From: an uncultured Oscillospiraceae bacterium
GTDB lineage: Bacteria > Bacillota > Clostridia > Oscillospirales > Oscillospiraceae
Direction: 5' to 3'
DNA: 64,000 nt
NCBI GenBank assembly: GCA_934589675.1
Contig: CAKTOF010000009.1
Location: forward strand, 26,024-90,023
The stretch's first letter is position 1, and every line of letters starts with the position of its first letter. The notes under the pieces were generated by a model, which had not been told where the DNA came from, did no database searches, and saw nothing but the letters and a program-made list of their open reading frames with translations. The position numbers and the translations under genes were made by a program. Shown piece after piece: positions 16,437 to 24,481 of this stretch.

Positions 16437-17958
16437 GACAGGCTTTGACCTCGCGGCGGTCCTTGGGAATGTGCCCAATTTGGACACCGACGGTGCCCGC
16501 GAGCAGATCGAGTATATCGACATCGACCAGATCGACGACGACCCGAAGAATTTCTACGAGCTGTCAGGGCTGGACGAGCTGGCGGCAAACATCGAGCTCA
16601 TCGGCCTGCAGCAGCCGCTGCGCGTGCGCAGCGGAGAGCCTGGCCGCGTGACAATCATCTCCGGCCATCGCCGCCGGGCGGCGATCCGTAAGCTCGTCGA
16701 TGACGGCCGTGACGATCTTCGGCGCATCCCCTGCATCCGGGAAGCGGACGCCGTCTCGCCCGCCATGGCAGAGCTGCGGCTCATCTATGCCAACAGCGAC
16801 ACGCGCACAATGACGTCCGCCGAGCTCGGCAAGCAGGCCGAGCGGGTCGAGGCACTGCTCTACGAGCTCAAGGAGCAGGGCGTCGAGTTTCCAGGCAGGA
16901 TGCGCGACCACGTCGCCGAGGCGTGCAAGCTCTCAAAATCCAAGCTCGCGCGCCTGAAAGTCATCCGCGACAAGCTGATCTCGGACTGGTACGCACACTA
17001 TGCCAGCGGCGAGCTAGCCGAGAGTACAGCCTACACCATCGCCCAGATGCCGGTCGGGCATCAGACGGCGCTCTACGACGGCGTCGCGCGCAAGGGGCGG
17101 CAGCTCAAGTATTTCTACGAGTCAAAGGCCGGCCGCTATGGCAAGAAAATGGCGTACACCGACGGGCTGCAATGCCCCAAGCAGGCAAATTTCCCTTGCA
17201 CGAACACCGCCAGTAAGCTCAACCGCATTTGCCATCGGGCGGACGACTATATGCTGACGACGCCCTGCGCCAAGTGCTGCGCAGGCTGCGAGTATCTCAT
17301 CTCCTGCGGCTACGCCTGCGCCCTGTGCAGCGCCGAAAAGTCGGCGGCGAAGGCCGCGCAGAAGCAGGCCAAACAGAAGGAGCAGGACGACGCGGCTCGC
17401 CGCGAGGCAGAAGCCGCCGAGCGGGACCGCGACGTCCTCGACCGGATGAAACGGCTGGAAACCGTCTACGGCCGTCTGCAGAAAGATCTCGGCTTCTCGG
17501 ATTTTGAGTATGCAGAAGCGGCCGGCATCGCGCATTACTACATCGAGCGCGGCTCCAAAATCAGCCGCTTCAGTCGAACGCTGCTCGGCATATCAGGCGA
17601 TGACATTGACCATATCTGCCGCGCGGCCGATTTCCTCGGAGTATCTGTGGACTACCTGCTTGGCCGGACGGAGCGCCCTGAAGAAGTCAAAACTGCTGGC
17701 AGCGAGGCACCCTCAGAATGGCCGCCTTTGGAATTTGCGGACGGCACAATTGAGTCGCCGCCTAAGTCGGGCCCCTATTATTGCAAGTTTTGCTGTGAGG
17801 ACGTGCCGCTGCTTGATATAGCGTGGTGGGACAATGAGCTCAAAACTTGGCGGTTCTCGCCCAATGGCGTGACAATTGACGCTGAGTGTTTCGGGTGGTA
17901 CCCACTGCCAGAGGATGCCTGCGACGCCGAAGAGGAGGACGAGCATGGGCAAGAATGA
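16429..17958 (+). CDS. parB: ParB-like partition protein with zinc cluster
   Basis: A 509-residue protein. Residues about 25-110 form the ParB/sulfiredoxin-like CTPase domain (GLQQPLRVR, SGHRRRAA), followed by a central HTH (LSKSKLARLKVI). A cysteine-rich stretch at about 245-305 could bind zinc. A charged coiled coil (about 305-350) and further HTH-like and CxxC segments follow. It is nearly twice the length of Spo0J. The start was placed at MAKTGFD, with GGGGAGG upstream. A 17-bp palindrome repeated elsewhere in the prophage lies inside its first codons. Confidence 0.85.
   Translation: MAKTGFDLAAVLGNVPNLDTDGAREQIEYIDIDQIDDDPKNFYELSGLDELAANIELIGLQQPLRVRSGEPGRVTIISGHRRRAAIRKLVDDGRDDLRRIPCIREADAVSPAMAELRLIYANSDTRTMTSAELGKQAERVEALLYELKEQGVEFPGRMRDHVAEACKLSKSKLARLKVIRDKLISDWYAHYASGELAESTAYTIAQMPVGHQTALYDGVARKGRQLKYFYESKAGRYGKKMAYTDGLQCPKQANFPCTNTASKLNRICHRADDYMLTTPCAKCCAGCEYLISCGYACALCSAEKSAAKAAQKQAKQKEQDDAARREAEAAERDRDVLDRMKRLETVYGRLQKDLGFSDFEYAEAAGIAHYYIERGSKISRFSRTLLGISGDDIDHICRAADFLGVSVDYLLGRTERPEEVKTAGSEAPSEWPPLEFADGTIESPPKSGPYYCKFCCEDVPLLDIAWWDNELKTWRFSPNGVTIDAECFGWYPLPEDACDAEEEDEHGQE
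16471..16487. promoter_or_regulatory. Palindromic 17-bp site 2 (GTGYCC-RAWTY-GGRCAC)
   Basis: GTGCCCAATTTGGACAC lies in codons 15-20 of parB. It has one asymmetric arm position (C opposite A) and otherwise matches the other three copies. Confidence 0.7.
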
Positions 17959-18205
17959 CGCATCTCCGACGCCGCATATCTGCGCGCGCTGCGGCCGGAC
18001 AGTTGAATGGAAGCAGCCCGGCCGGGCTCCGCGGCTGTGTGAGCGCTGCAAGGCCGGCAAGCCGCACGCCTCCACGGCGAGCGTCGGCATCTTCGCCGGC
18101 ATGACCCTTGCGGAGATCTCCGTGCTGGCCAGCCAGCACCATATGAGCTATGGGAAATATCGAGCCCTCGCGGAGACGCAGGGCAGATTGGATGTGCAGA
18201 CATGA
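17945..18205 (+). CDS. Small zinc-ribbon protein
   Basis: An 86-residue protein with CARCGRTVE and LCERCK, a four-cysteine zinc ribbon at residues about 13-37, then a helical tail. It overlaps the end of parB by 14 bases. Function unknown. Confidence 0.65.
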   Translation: MGKNDASPTPHICARCGRTVEWKQPGRAPRLCERCKAGKPHASTASVGIFAGMTLAEISVLASQHHMSYGKYRALAETQGRLDVQT

Positions 18206-18456
18206 CGAGGAACGAGCTTATCCTTGCTCTTCGGCGGCTAAAGGTCGAGACCGGTAGCCTTGCCTGCATGGGATGCGGCCATGAGCACAATTGCTGCATC
18301 CATGGCTGCGCAATCCTCTGCGCTGCAATCGAGCTCCTTCAAGAAAAAATCCCGGAGGCCGAGCCTCCGGGAATCGGGCAGGAGCCGCTGCAGATCAGCC
18401 GGCCGCATCTCCGAGATAGCTGCGCAGGGCATCCTGCAAAAGCTGGGAAAAGTTGA
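18202..18456 (+). CDS. Small cysteine-rich phage protein
   Basis: An 84-residue protein with an LRRLKVETGSLACMGCGHEH segment followed by further Cys and His residues. This pattern recurs in prophages of Clostridia as I recall. It starts ATGA-style at the previous stop and ends inside the opposite hicB gene; the last third is read over a hicAB terminator hairpin. Confidence 0.6.
   Translation: MTRNELILALRRLKVETGSLACMGCGHEHNCCIHGCAILCAAIELLQEKIPEAEPPGIGQEPLQISRPHLRDSCAGHPAKAGKS
18344..18371 (-). terminator. Terminator of the hicAB operon
   Basis: On the minus strand a 9-bp CCCGGAGGC stem (18351-18371) is followed by ATTTTTT, 24 bases after the hicB stop. Confidence 0.8.
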
Positions 18457-18802
18457 CGTGTGCAGCTTCCGCTTCGCGGTTGAGCCACGCGGGAATGGTA
18501 AGCGTCTTCTTGACGACGCGGTTGCGGATGCGGTCGCGTACGGACGGCATGAAGACCTCGATCATAACGAGCACGCCGCCCTCCTCCGGGCGAATGTCCT
18601 GGATCGGCGTGGCGGCCGGAATGGGGTCGCCGTCCTGCTCCATGCCGTACAGATGCAGGCCGAGCGCTTCTTTTGCGTTGCGGAACGCTTCTTCGGTGGT
18701 CTGCGCGCAAGGCAGGCAGCCGGGCAGATCCGGAAATTCGACAGAGATTCCATCGGGATCATAGTAAAGGATCGCAGGAAATGCGTAGGTGTTCGGGTAC
18801 AT
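18395..18802 (-). CDS. hicB: HicB-type antitoxin
   Basis: A 135-residue antitoxin. The N-terminal HicB fold has the usual YYDPDGISVEFPDLPGC and NAKEALGLHL blocks; the C-terminal 50 residues (KKTLTIPAWLNREAEAAHVNFS) form a ribbon-helix-helix DNA-binding domain. It should neutralise HicA and repress the operon at the palindrome in its promoter. AAAGGAG precedes the start. Confidence 0.9.
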   Translation of the reverse strand: MYPNTYAFPAILYYDPDGISVEFPDLPGCLPCAQTTEEAFRNAKEALGLHLYGMEQDGDPIPAATPIQDIRPEEGGVLVMIEVFMPSVRDRIRNRVVKKTLTIPAWLNREAEAAHVNFSQLLQDALRSYLGDAAG

Positions 18803-18841
18803 GGCAAAGCTCCTTTCAGATAGGGTGCGAGGGTGCGGGGC

Positions 18842-19039
18842 TTACTCGAATTTCAGCCCCGCCTGCCGCTCGATGCTTTTCAGGGTTCGGATCGGGATGT
18901 CCTTGACCGGATGTGTCACGGTCACTTTCCCGGGTTTTGTCGGATGCTTGAACTGGTGGTGATCGCCATCACAGGCAACCTCGAACCATCCGTCTGCCCG
19001 GAGTATCTGGATGACCTCGCGCGAGGAATAGCTTTTCAT
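18842..19039 (-). CDS. hicA: HicA-type mRNA interferase toxin
   Basis: A 65-residue dsRBD-like toxin with the usual EVIQILRADGWF start and the catalytic-histidine segment DGDHHQFKHP, then VTVTHP. It should cleave translated mRNA. The ATG at 19039 gives the family length. It is first in a leftward hicA-hicB operon inserted among rightward early genes, a typical prophage-stabilising accessory. Confidence 0.9.
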   Translation of the reverse strand: MKSYSSREVIQILRADGWFEVACDGDHHQFKHPTKPGKVTVTHPVKDIPIRTLKSIERQAGLKFE

Positions 19040-19064
19040 TTGACCACCTCTCTCAACTACCTGT

Positions 19065-19093
19065 ATTATAACACGTGCAAACGCACGTGTCAA
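19065..19093 (-). promoter_or_regulatory. hicAB promoter with operator in the spacer
   Basis: A full-consensus promoter TTGACA-17-TATAAT on the minus strand. The palindrome ACACGTGC-AAAC-GCACGTGT (19071-19090) occupies nearly the whole spacer and is the expected HicB operator. Confidence 0.85.
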
Positions 19094-19135
19094 TGGTGGA
19101 GAGCTTATTTTATTCTATGAATTGGAGGCAAAAAT

Positions 19136-19543
19136 ATGCTGAACCGATGGGTCGGGTGCGGGCGGCTTGTCCGTGACCCAGAGCTGCGGTCGACGGCGGC
19201 GGGCAAGGCTGTTGCATCGCTGACGCTGGCGATCGACCGTGACTACAAGAGCGAAGATGGTGAGAAGCCGACTGACTTCGTCGACGTCGTGGCGTGGGGG
19301 CCGACGGCAAGCTTTTGCCAGAAATATCTGAGCAAGGGCCGTATGGTCGCCGTCGACGGCCGGCTGCAGAGCCGGAAGTGGACGGACAAGGAGGGCAATA
19401 AGCGCATCTCGTGGGAGATCAACGCTGCGAGCGTCTACCCGGCGGACAGCCGCAGGCAGGACGGCGCGGTAGCTCCTCCGCCGGCCGCACCCGGCGAGGA
19501 CTATGCCGCCATCGAGGGCGACGACGAGGACGCGCCGTTCTGA
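19136..19543 (+). CDS. ssb: Single-stranded DNA-binding protein
   Basis: A 135-residue OB-fold protein (MLNRWVGCGRLVRDPELR, FVDVVAWGPTASFCQKYL, KGRMVAVDGRLQSR) with a disordered linker and acidic DDEDAPF tip of the type that recruits replication partners. It protects single strands during phage replication. AATTGGAGG precedes the start. Confidence 0.95.
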   Translation: MLNRWVGCGRLVRDPELRSTAAGKAVASLTLAIDRDYKSEDGEKPTDFVDVVAWGPTASFCQKYLSKGRMVAVDGRLQSRKWTDKEGNKRISWEINAASVYPADSRRQDGAVAPPPAAPGEDYAAIEGDDEDAPF

Positions 19544-19694
19544 CGCCCGTTCGGGCGTCGCCCCGGGCGAAAGCCCGAGGCATTGGAACCTCCTCAAGTA
19601 TCCCGGGCGCCCGGCACCAGGGAAGCCGGGCGTCCGGGGCGGCGCCTGAACTGAAAAATCTGAAAGAGCCTAAAGGGCCGTTGGGAGGACGGCC
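19542..19694 (+). other. Hairpin cluster between ssb and the HUH gene; possible replication origin
   Basis: Three strong hairpins are packed in 100 bases: GACGCCCG-TT-CGGGCGTC (19542-19559), GGGC-GAAA-GCCC (19565-19576) and a near-perfect 14-bp stem (19602-19639). A fourth, GGCCGT-TGGGAGG-ACGGCC (19676-19694), displays the ribosome site in its loop just before the HUH start. Structured DNA just upstream of a Rep gene is the usual place for a rolling-circle origin; structured RNA is the alternative. Confidence 0.5.
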
Positions 19695-19697
19695 TGC

Positions 19698-20453
19698 ATG
19701 GCCAAGCAACGATATAAGCGCATCCGCGGCGGGCGACTCGTGCGAGAGGCGCTCTGGGATGCGCCGATGCCAAACGATCCGCCGCGCGCGCGTGCGGAAA
19801 AGTCGCGGCATAGCAGCGCGGCGCGCCAGCGGCTCAACGATCGCTACAGCTGGCAGAAGCTCAAGATGGTGCTCGCTGCAAATTTTGCCGCGCACGATCT
19901 GGTCGCGACGCTGACCTTTGACGACGCGCACCTGCCGCCGGATCGCGCGGCTGTACGCAAGCGGCTCAAGGCATTCTTCGCGCAGCTGCGGGCGCACCGC
20001 AGAGCCCGCGGCGAGGATCTGCGATATGTGTACTGCATCGAGGACAAGCACGGCGACGGCCGGCTGCACGCGCATATCGTGCTCAACGGCACGGGCGCGG
20101 ACTATGAGCTACTGCGCAGTCTCTGGCCGCACGGCACGGATCTCGATTTTGCTCCGCTCGATGCGTGGGGCTACGAGGAGCTTGCGAAGTATCTGACAAA
20201 GGAGCCGCGCGAGTACGGCCACACCGAAGTCGGCGCGCGTACGTGGGTTCCGTCGCTGAATCTTGCCAAGCCGGAGATTGAGCCGACGCAGTGGGTCAGC
20301 GGCTCCATGCGGCTCGAGCCGCCCGCCAACGCGCACGTGCTGCGGCGCGAACAGGTGGAAAATGAGTGGGGCCGATACTGCTACCTCGAGTATCTCCTGC
20401 CGGAGCCGCCAGCGCCGAACCGCTGTCGGCCGCGGCGAAGAAAAACCGAATAA
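19698..20453 (+). CDS. HUH-type replication (rolling-circle Rep-like) protein
   Basis: A 251-residue protein with motif 1 ATLTFDD, motif 2 LHAHIVL (His124, His126) and motif 3 ELAKYLTKE (Tyr165 as possible nucleophile). This matches Rep proteins of the phage G2P/ORF2 type. It should nick and join one DNA strand. The N-terminal 60 residues are very basic. The phage also codes a theta-type initiator and helicase, so its role may be in transfer, late replication or a side plasmid-like mode. Confidence 0.75.
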   Translation: MAKQRYKRIRGGRLVREALWDAPMPNDPPRARAEKSRHSSAARQRLNDRYSWQKLKMVLAANFAAHDLVATLTFDDAHLPPDRAAVRKRLKAFFAQLRAHRRARGEDLRYVYCIEDKHGDGRLHAHIVLNGTGADYELLRSLWPHGTDLDFAPLDAWGYEELAKYLTKEPREYGHTEVGARTWVPSLNLAKPEIEPTQWVSGSMRLEPPANAHVLRREQVENEWGRYCYLEYLLPEPPAPNRCRPRRRKTE

Positions 20454-20522
20454 GGCTTTTTTGTCTGGCTTGGAACACTGTATATCTTGTGAAATCCCCA
20501 TGTGGAAAGGAGCGTAAAAGCA

Positions 20523-20729
20523 TTGCAAACACAGCGCAAACGTGGTAAACTGTTACCAGTAAAGATGGGGTATGTGTATTGCCCCACCTGCCAGCCCATC
20601 CGATCGAAGCTGATCCAGGTCGGGCCTGGCACATCGGCGCGGCAGCTGCACCTGTACTGCCGCCACTGCAAAAGCGAATACGTCGTGGACATCGACGAGG
20701 GCCAGTGCTTTGAGAGCCGGAGCCAATGA
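20523..20729 (+). CDS. Small zinc-finger protein of cysteine-rich KTR type
   Basis: A protein of about 68 residues with CPTC and CRHC pairs around an IRSKLIQVG core, matching the cysteine-rich KTR pattern (CPxC...KTR...CPKC). The TTG at 20523 is favoured by AAGGAGCG nine bases upstream; a GTG at 20502 is the alternative. Its stop lies inside the left arm of a strong terminator. Function unknown. Confidence 0.6.
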   Translation: MQTQRKRGKLLPVKMGYVYCPTCQPIRSKLIQVGPGTSARQLHLYCRHCKSEYVVDIDEGQCFESRSQ

Positions 20730-20768
20730 TCAACCCAGCGCGGTTGTGATTTGGCTCCGGCTCTTTTT
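20713..20768 (+). terminator. Strong terminator closing the early region
   Basis: A 14-bp stem (AGAGCCGGAGCCAA at 20713-20726 with 20751-20764) is followed by a run of T. It separates the early genes from the packaging and structural operon. Confidence 0.9.
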
Positions 20769-20886
20769 TTGCGTTTCCGGCGGAGGTGATAGCCCGCAGC
20801 GCAAGTCGGCCGGCGCCTGCAGCGTGCAGGGCTGGGCGCGCGGAGACCGCACGCGGCTGCGGCCGTGACACGCGCGAGGACTCGCG

Positions 20887-20903
20887 GTGTCCGAATCGGA
20901 CAC
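20887..20903. promoter_or_regulatory. Palindromic 17-bp site 3 (GTGYCC-RAWTY-GGRCAC)
   Basis: GTGTCCGAATCGGACAC lies 15 bases upstream of the HNH start, at the head of the late operon. The arms pair perfectly. Distance to the start codon is the same as for site 1 and int. Confidence 0.75.
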
Positions 20904-20918
20904 AAAGGGGGCGGCGGG

Positions 20919-21233
20919 ATGAGCCGCATCGCATTCTACGACAGCTACGCCTGGCGGAAGATGCGCGCACAGATCCTGCGCCTGGACCACAACGAGTGCG
21001 TCCTCTGCCGCAACCGGGAGCATAAGCACACACCGGCCGTGCTCGTCCACCACGTCTGGCATCTGGACGAGTACCCGCAATACGGCTTGACGCCGTATGT
21101 GCGCGATTCGGCGACGGGCGAACTGCGGCGCAATCTGATCTCCGTGTGCAAGTCGTGCCACGAAACCGTGTGCCACCCGGAGCGGATGCCACGGCCGGAA
21201 CGCGCGCCGCCGCTCACGCCGGAGCGATGGTGA
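20919..21233 (+). CDS. HNH endonuclease of the packaging module
   Basis: A 104-residue HNH nuclease with zinc-binding CVLC and CKSCH pairs and the VLVHHVWH catalytic His pair. Small HNH proteins next to terminase genes take part in cos cleavage in HK97-type phages. GGGGGCGGG precedes the ATG at 20919. Confidence 0.85.
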   Translation: MSRIAFYDSYAWRKMRAQILRLDHNECVLCRNREHKHTPAVLVHHVWHLDEYPQYGLTPYVRDSATGELRRNLISVCKSCHETVCHPERMPRPERAPPLTPERW

Positions 21234-21350
21234 CACCCCCGGTCGAAAAAATCGGATTTTAATCCAGGGCTCGCCTACTCGAGGGGCGGGCCTCCCAGCG
21301 GAGAAAATCTCGCCCGCGAGGGACGAAAAAATTGCAAGGAGGTGCGGGAG
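21234..21350. other. Intergenic region upstream of terminase; candidate packaging site
   Basis: Between HNH and terS the 14-base motif GGWCGAAAAAATYG occurs twice in direct orientation, at 21241 and 21321, exactly 80 bp apart. The location is right for a cos or pac site. No cohesive end can be read from sequence alone. Confidence 0.4.
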
Positions 21351-21668
21351 ATGGCCAGAGCACCAAACATCGGTGAGCTGCGGCAGGATCTGACGGACCA
21401 GTGCGAGCGCGCCGGCCTTGTCGGCGGGCAGTACACCGACCTCATTGAGGACTATCTGCGGCTCGTGACGATCAAGCGCAGCCTGCTGGCGGACATCAAA
21501 AAGCGCGGTGCGAAGGTCGAGTCGACCGACCGCTTCGGCATCACGACCGTCCGGTCGAACGAGTCCATCGCCGATGCGCTCAAGGTCAACGCGCAGATGC
21601 TCAAGATCCTCGACTTCCTGGGCGCCGAGCTTGCCGGAGGGAGCGACAGCTGGGATGACGAGATGTAA
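21351..21668 (+). CDS. terS: Terminase small subunit (P27-like)
   Basis: A 105-residue helical protein immediately before terL, with a DLIEDYLRLVTIKRSLLADI segment and an acidic tail, typical of P27-family small terminases. It should recognise the packaging site. AAGGAGG precedes the ATG. It overlaps terL by 14 bases. Confidence 0.75.
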   Translation: MARAPNIGELRQDLTDQCERAGLVGGQYTDLIEDYLRLVTIKRSLLADIKKRGAKVESTDRFGITTVRSNESIADALKVNAQMLKILDFLGAELAGGSDSWDDEM

Positions 21669-23310
21669 CACCGGCTGCCGGTACATTGACGACTATATCG
21701 CGTCCCTGCGCGCCGGGCCGTCCGGCCGCCGGATGCTGCTGGCGGCGGACTGGACCCAGAGCCGCCTTGAGCGCCCCGGCGTCACCGTCGACACGGCGAA
21801 GACGGACAAGGCCGTCGAGCTCATCGAGCGTTACTTTGGCATGAAACTCTTTCCGTGGGAGCTCTTCGTCCTGGCGCTTATCCACTGTTACGAGCCAGAC
21901 GGCTCACTCACCTTTACGGAGTTCCTCATCATGATGGGGCGCGGCACCGGCAAGAACGGCTTTATTGCCGGCGTTGCCTGGTACCTCACGACGCACTACC
22001 ACGGCATCCGCGGCTACAACGTCGACATCGTGGCCAACAGCGAAGACCAGGCCAAGACGTCCTTCATGGACATCTACGAGATGCTCGGCCGGACGTGGAC
22101 GAAAAGCCGGCGCTTTTTCTACCGCTCGCTCGCCGAGATCCGCAACCTGAAGACCGGCAGTTACATCCGCTACAACACCGCCAACGCCCGGACGAAGGAC
22201 GGCAAGCGATCGGCCTGTCTCATTTTTGATGAGCTGCACGAGTACGAAAACGGCGACAACATCGAGGTGTATACCTCCGGCTTTGGCAAGCGGCCGAACA
22301 GCCGGATCTTCAAAATCACGACGCAGGGCCACGTCCGCGAGGGCGTGCTCGACACCGATCTTGCCATTGCGGATGACGTCCTGCGCGGAGAGATCCCCTC
22401 GTCCCGGCTGTGCCCGCTGCTCTACGAAATGGACTCGGATGAGGAGTGCGACGATCCGGCCCTCTGGGTCAAGGCCAACCCCTCGCTGCCCTATCTCCCG
22501 GAGCTGCGCCGCCAGATCGAGCAGGAGGCCGCGAAAAAAGCATACGACAAGATCGTCGAGCGCGGATTCTACACCAAGCGCATGAATCGCCCGCGCTCGG
22601 ATGCTGCCGTCGCCGTGACGGAGTGGGCAAACATCAAGGCCACCAACCGGCCGCTCGACCTCGCCGCGCTGCGCGGAAAACCATGCTCCGTCGGCATCGA
22701 CTATGCGTCGTTCCGTGACTGCGCCTCCGTCGTGGCGCATTTCCGGCTCGGCGAGCAGCGCATCGACATCCAGCACTCCTGGCTTTGCCTGCAGTCGCCG
22801 GATCTCTTCCGCATCAAGGCGCCCTGGCGGGAGTGGGCGGACGCCGGGCTGCTGACGCCGGTCGACGCGCCGGAGATCCCGGCCGACGCCATCGAGCAGT
22901 ACATCCTTGAGCTGTCGCAGACCTACGCCGTGACAGGCGTCGCGCTCGACTCTTTCCGCTTTGCGCTGCTCTCCGAGCCGCTGCGGCGGCTGGGATTCTC
23001 TTTCGCCTCGAAAAACCTTAAGCTGCTGCGGCCGAGCGACATCATGAAGATCCAGCCCGTCATTGACAGCTGCTTTACAAACCATCTTTTCACGTGGGGC
23101 GACAGTCCCGTGCTGCGCTGGGCGACGAATAACACCAAGCTCATCCGCCGCGGCAAGGCGGACGGCACGGACACGGGAAATTTCTACTACGGCAAGATCG
23201 AGGGCAAGAGCCGTAAGACGGACCCGTTCATGGCGCTCGTCGCGGCGATGACGATCGAGCATGAGGCCGCCCAGCTGCCGGCCGACTTGCGCCTGGACAT
23301 CATCACCTGA
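21655..23310 (+). CDS. terL: Terminase large subunit
   Basis: A 551-residue packaging motor. Walker A is GRGTGKN (about residues 95-101), Walker B is CLIFDELHE. The C-terminal RNase H-like nuclease has VGIDYASF and a late DPFMALVAAM. It should cut concatemers and pump DNA into proheads using ATP. The ATG at 21655 lies within the terS end, suggesting coupling. Confidence 0.95.
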   Translation: MTRCNTGCRYIDDYIASLRAGPSGRRMLLAADWTQSRLERPGVTVDTAKTDKAVELIERYFGMKLFPWELFVLALIHCYEPDGSLTFTEFLIMMGRGTGKNGFIAGVAWYLTTHYHGIRGYNVDIVANSEDQAKTSFMDIYEMLGRTWTKSRRFFYRSLAEIRNLKTGSYIRYNTANARTKDGKRSACLIFDELHEYENGDNIEVYTSGFGKRPNSRIFKITTQGHVREGVLDTDLAIADDVLRGEIPSSRLCPLLYEMDSDEECDDPALWVKANPSLPYLPELRRQIEQEAAKKAYDKIVERGFYTKRMNRPRSDAAVAVTEWANIKATNRPLDLAALRGKPCSVGIDYASFRDCASVVAHFRLGEQRIDIQHSWLCLQSPDLFRIKAPWREWADAGLLTPVDAPEIPADAIEQYILELSQTYAVTGVALDSFRFALLSEPLRRLGFSFASKNLKLLRPSDIMKIQPVIDSCFTNHLFTWGDSPVLRWATNNTKLIRRGKADGTDTGNFYYGKIEGKSRKTDPFMALVAAMTIEHEAAQLPADLRLDIIT

Positions 23311-23323
23311 CGGAGGGTAGATC

Positions 23324-24481
23324 ATGGCTTTTCACTTTTTCAAATGGCTTCGCGCCCGGCAGGCCGAGCCGATCGAGGCCGCTGCCGTTGAGGCGGAGCT
23401 GCTGGCCGACGGCTCCATCCGCGAGCTGGCGCTGCTTGCCGTGGAAAATCTGCTCGGCAACGCGCTGAGTAAGTGCGAGTTCCGCACGTACCGCGGCGGC
23501 CAGATTGTGCAGGGGCCGGAATGGTACCTGTGGAACGTCGAGCCGAATCAGAACCAGAACAGCACCGCTTTTTTGCATCAGCTTATCCACGAGCTGATCT
23601 GGAACCGGGATGCGCTCGTCGTCGAGCACGGCGGGCGGCTGTATGTGGCCGACGCGTTTACCCGGACGGACTACGCGCTCTATGGACACCGCTTCTCACA
23701 GGTGCAGGTCGGCAATTTTACGTTCGACCGGACATTTGACATGGGCGACGTGCTCTACTTTGAGCTGTCGCACTGCGGCGCCCGCGCCGTCGTCGACCGG
23801 CTGTATCAGTCCTACGGGCAGCTCATCGCCTACGGAATGCAGGGCTACCGCCGCAGCCGCGGCAGCAAGGGCGTCCTGACGCTCGACACGACGCTTGCGG
23901 GCGATAAGCAGTTTGGCGAGACGTACGAGCGTATCAAAAACGACGGCTTCCGGCGCTTTGCAGAGGCCGAGAGCGCCGTGCTGCCGCTTTACAAGGGCAT
24001 GGGCTACACGGAGCTCGGCAACAAGACTTATTCCGCCGACACGACGCGCGATATCCGCTCGATGATCGACGACGTGACGGATTTCACGGCGCGCGGCTTT
24101 GCCGTGCCGGCCTCGCTGCTCAACGGCAGCGTGCAGGACGTCAGCTCGGCCACCTCGCAGTTTCTGACGTTCTGCCTCGACCCCCTGGTCGACAATCTCG
24201 CAGAGGAGATCAACCGCAAGCGCTACGGCGAGAAAGCCTATCTGCGCGGCGACCGCCTCGAGATCTCGACCAACAACATTAGGCATGTTGACCTGCTATC
24301 CGTCGCATCGGGCGTGGACAAGCTCCTGTCCTCCGGCGTCTGCTGCGTCAACGACCTGCGCGCGCTGACCGGCCAGCCGCTCATCGACGAGCCCTGGGCG
24401 TGGAAGCATTTTCTCACTCGCAATTACGCGGCCGTCGAGGCAGAACTTGCCGGCGCATCGGAAGGAGGTGACACGACGTGA
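23324..24481 (+). CDS. Portal protein, HK97 family
   Basis: A 385-residue portal forming the ring at the unique capsid vertex. Typical blocks are HELIWNRDALVV, MGDVLYFELSH and FTARGFAVPASLLNG. CGGAGG precedes the start 13 bases after terL, and the stop overlaps the protease GTG start. Confidence 0.92.
   Translation: MAFHFFKWLRARQAEPIEAAAVEAELLADGSIRELALLAVENLLGNALSKCEFRTYRGGQIVQGPEWYLWNVEPNQNQNSTAFLHQLIHELIWNRDALVVEHGGRLYVADAFTRTDYALYGHRFSQVQVGNFTFDRTFDMGDVLYFELSHCGARAVVDRLYQSYGQLIAYGMQGYRRSRGSKGVLTLDTTLAGDKQFGETYERIKNDGFRRFAEAESAVLPLYKGMGYTELGNKTYSADTTRDIRSMIDDVTDFTARGFAVPASLLNGSVQDVSSATSQFLTFCLDPLVDNLAEEINRKRYGEKAYLRGDRLEISTNNIRHVDLLSVASGVDKLLSSGVCCVNDLRALTGQPLIDEPWAWKHFLTRNYAAVEAELAGASEGGDTT

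Noticed and set aside
20786..21025. Possible small gene between the early terminator and HNH
   Set aside because: Its composition is arginine-rich shadow-like, it runs out of frame through half of the HNH gene, and the palindromic site lies within it.
21904..23325. Long antisense frames over terL (21904-23325) and over the protease/capsid genes (25064-26716)
   Set aside because: Both are arginine/valine-rich shadows of well-recognised structural genes.
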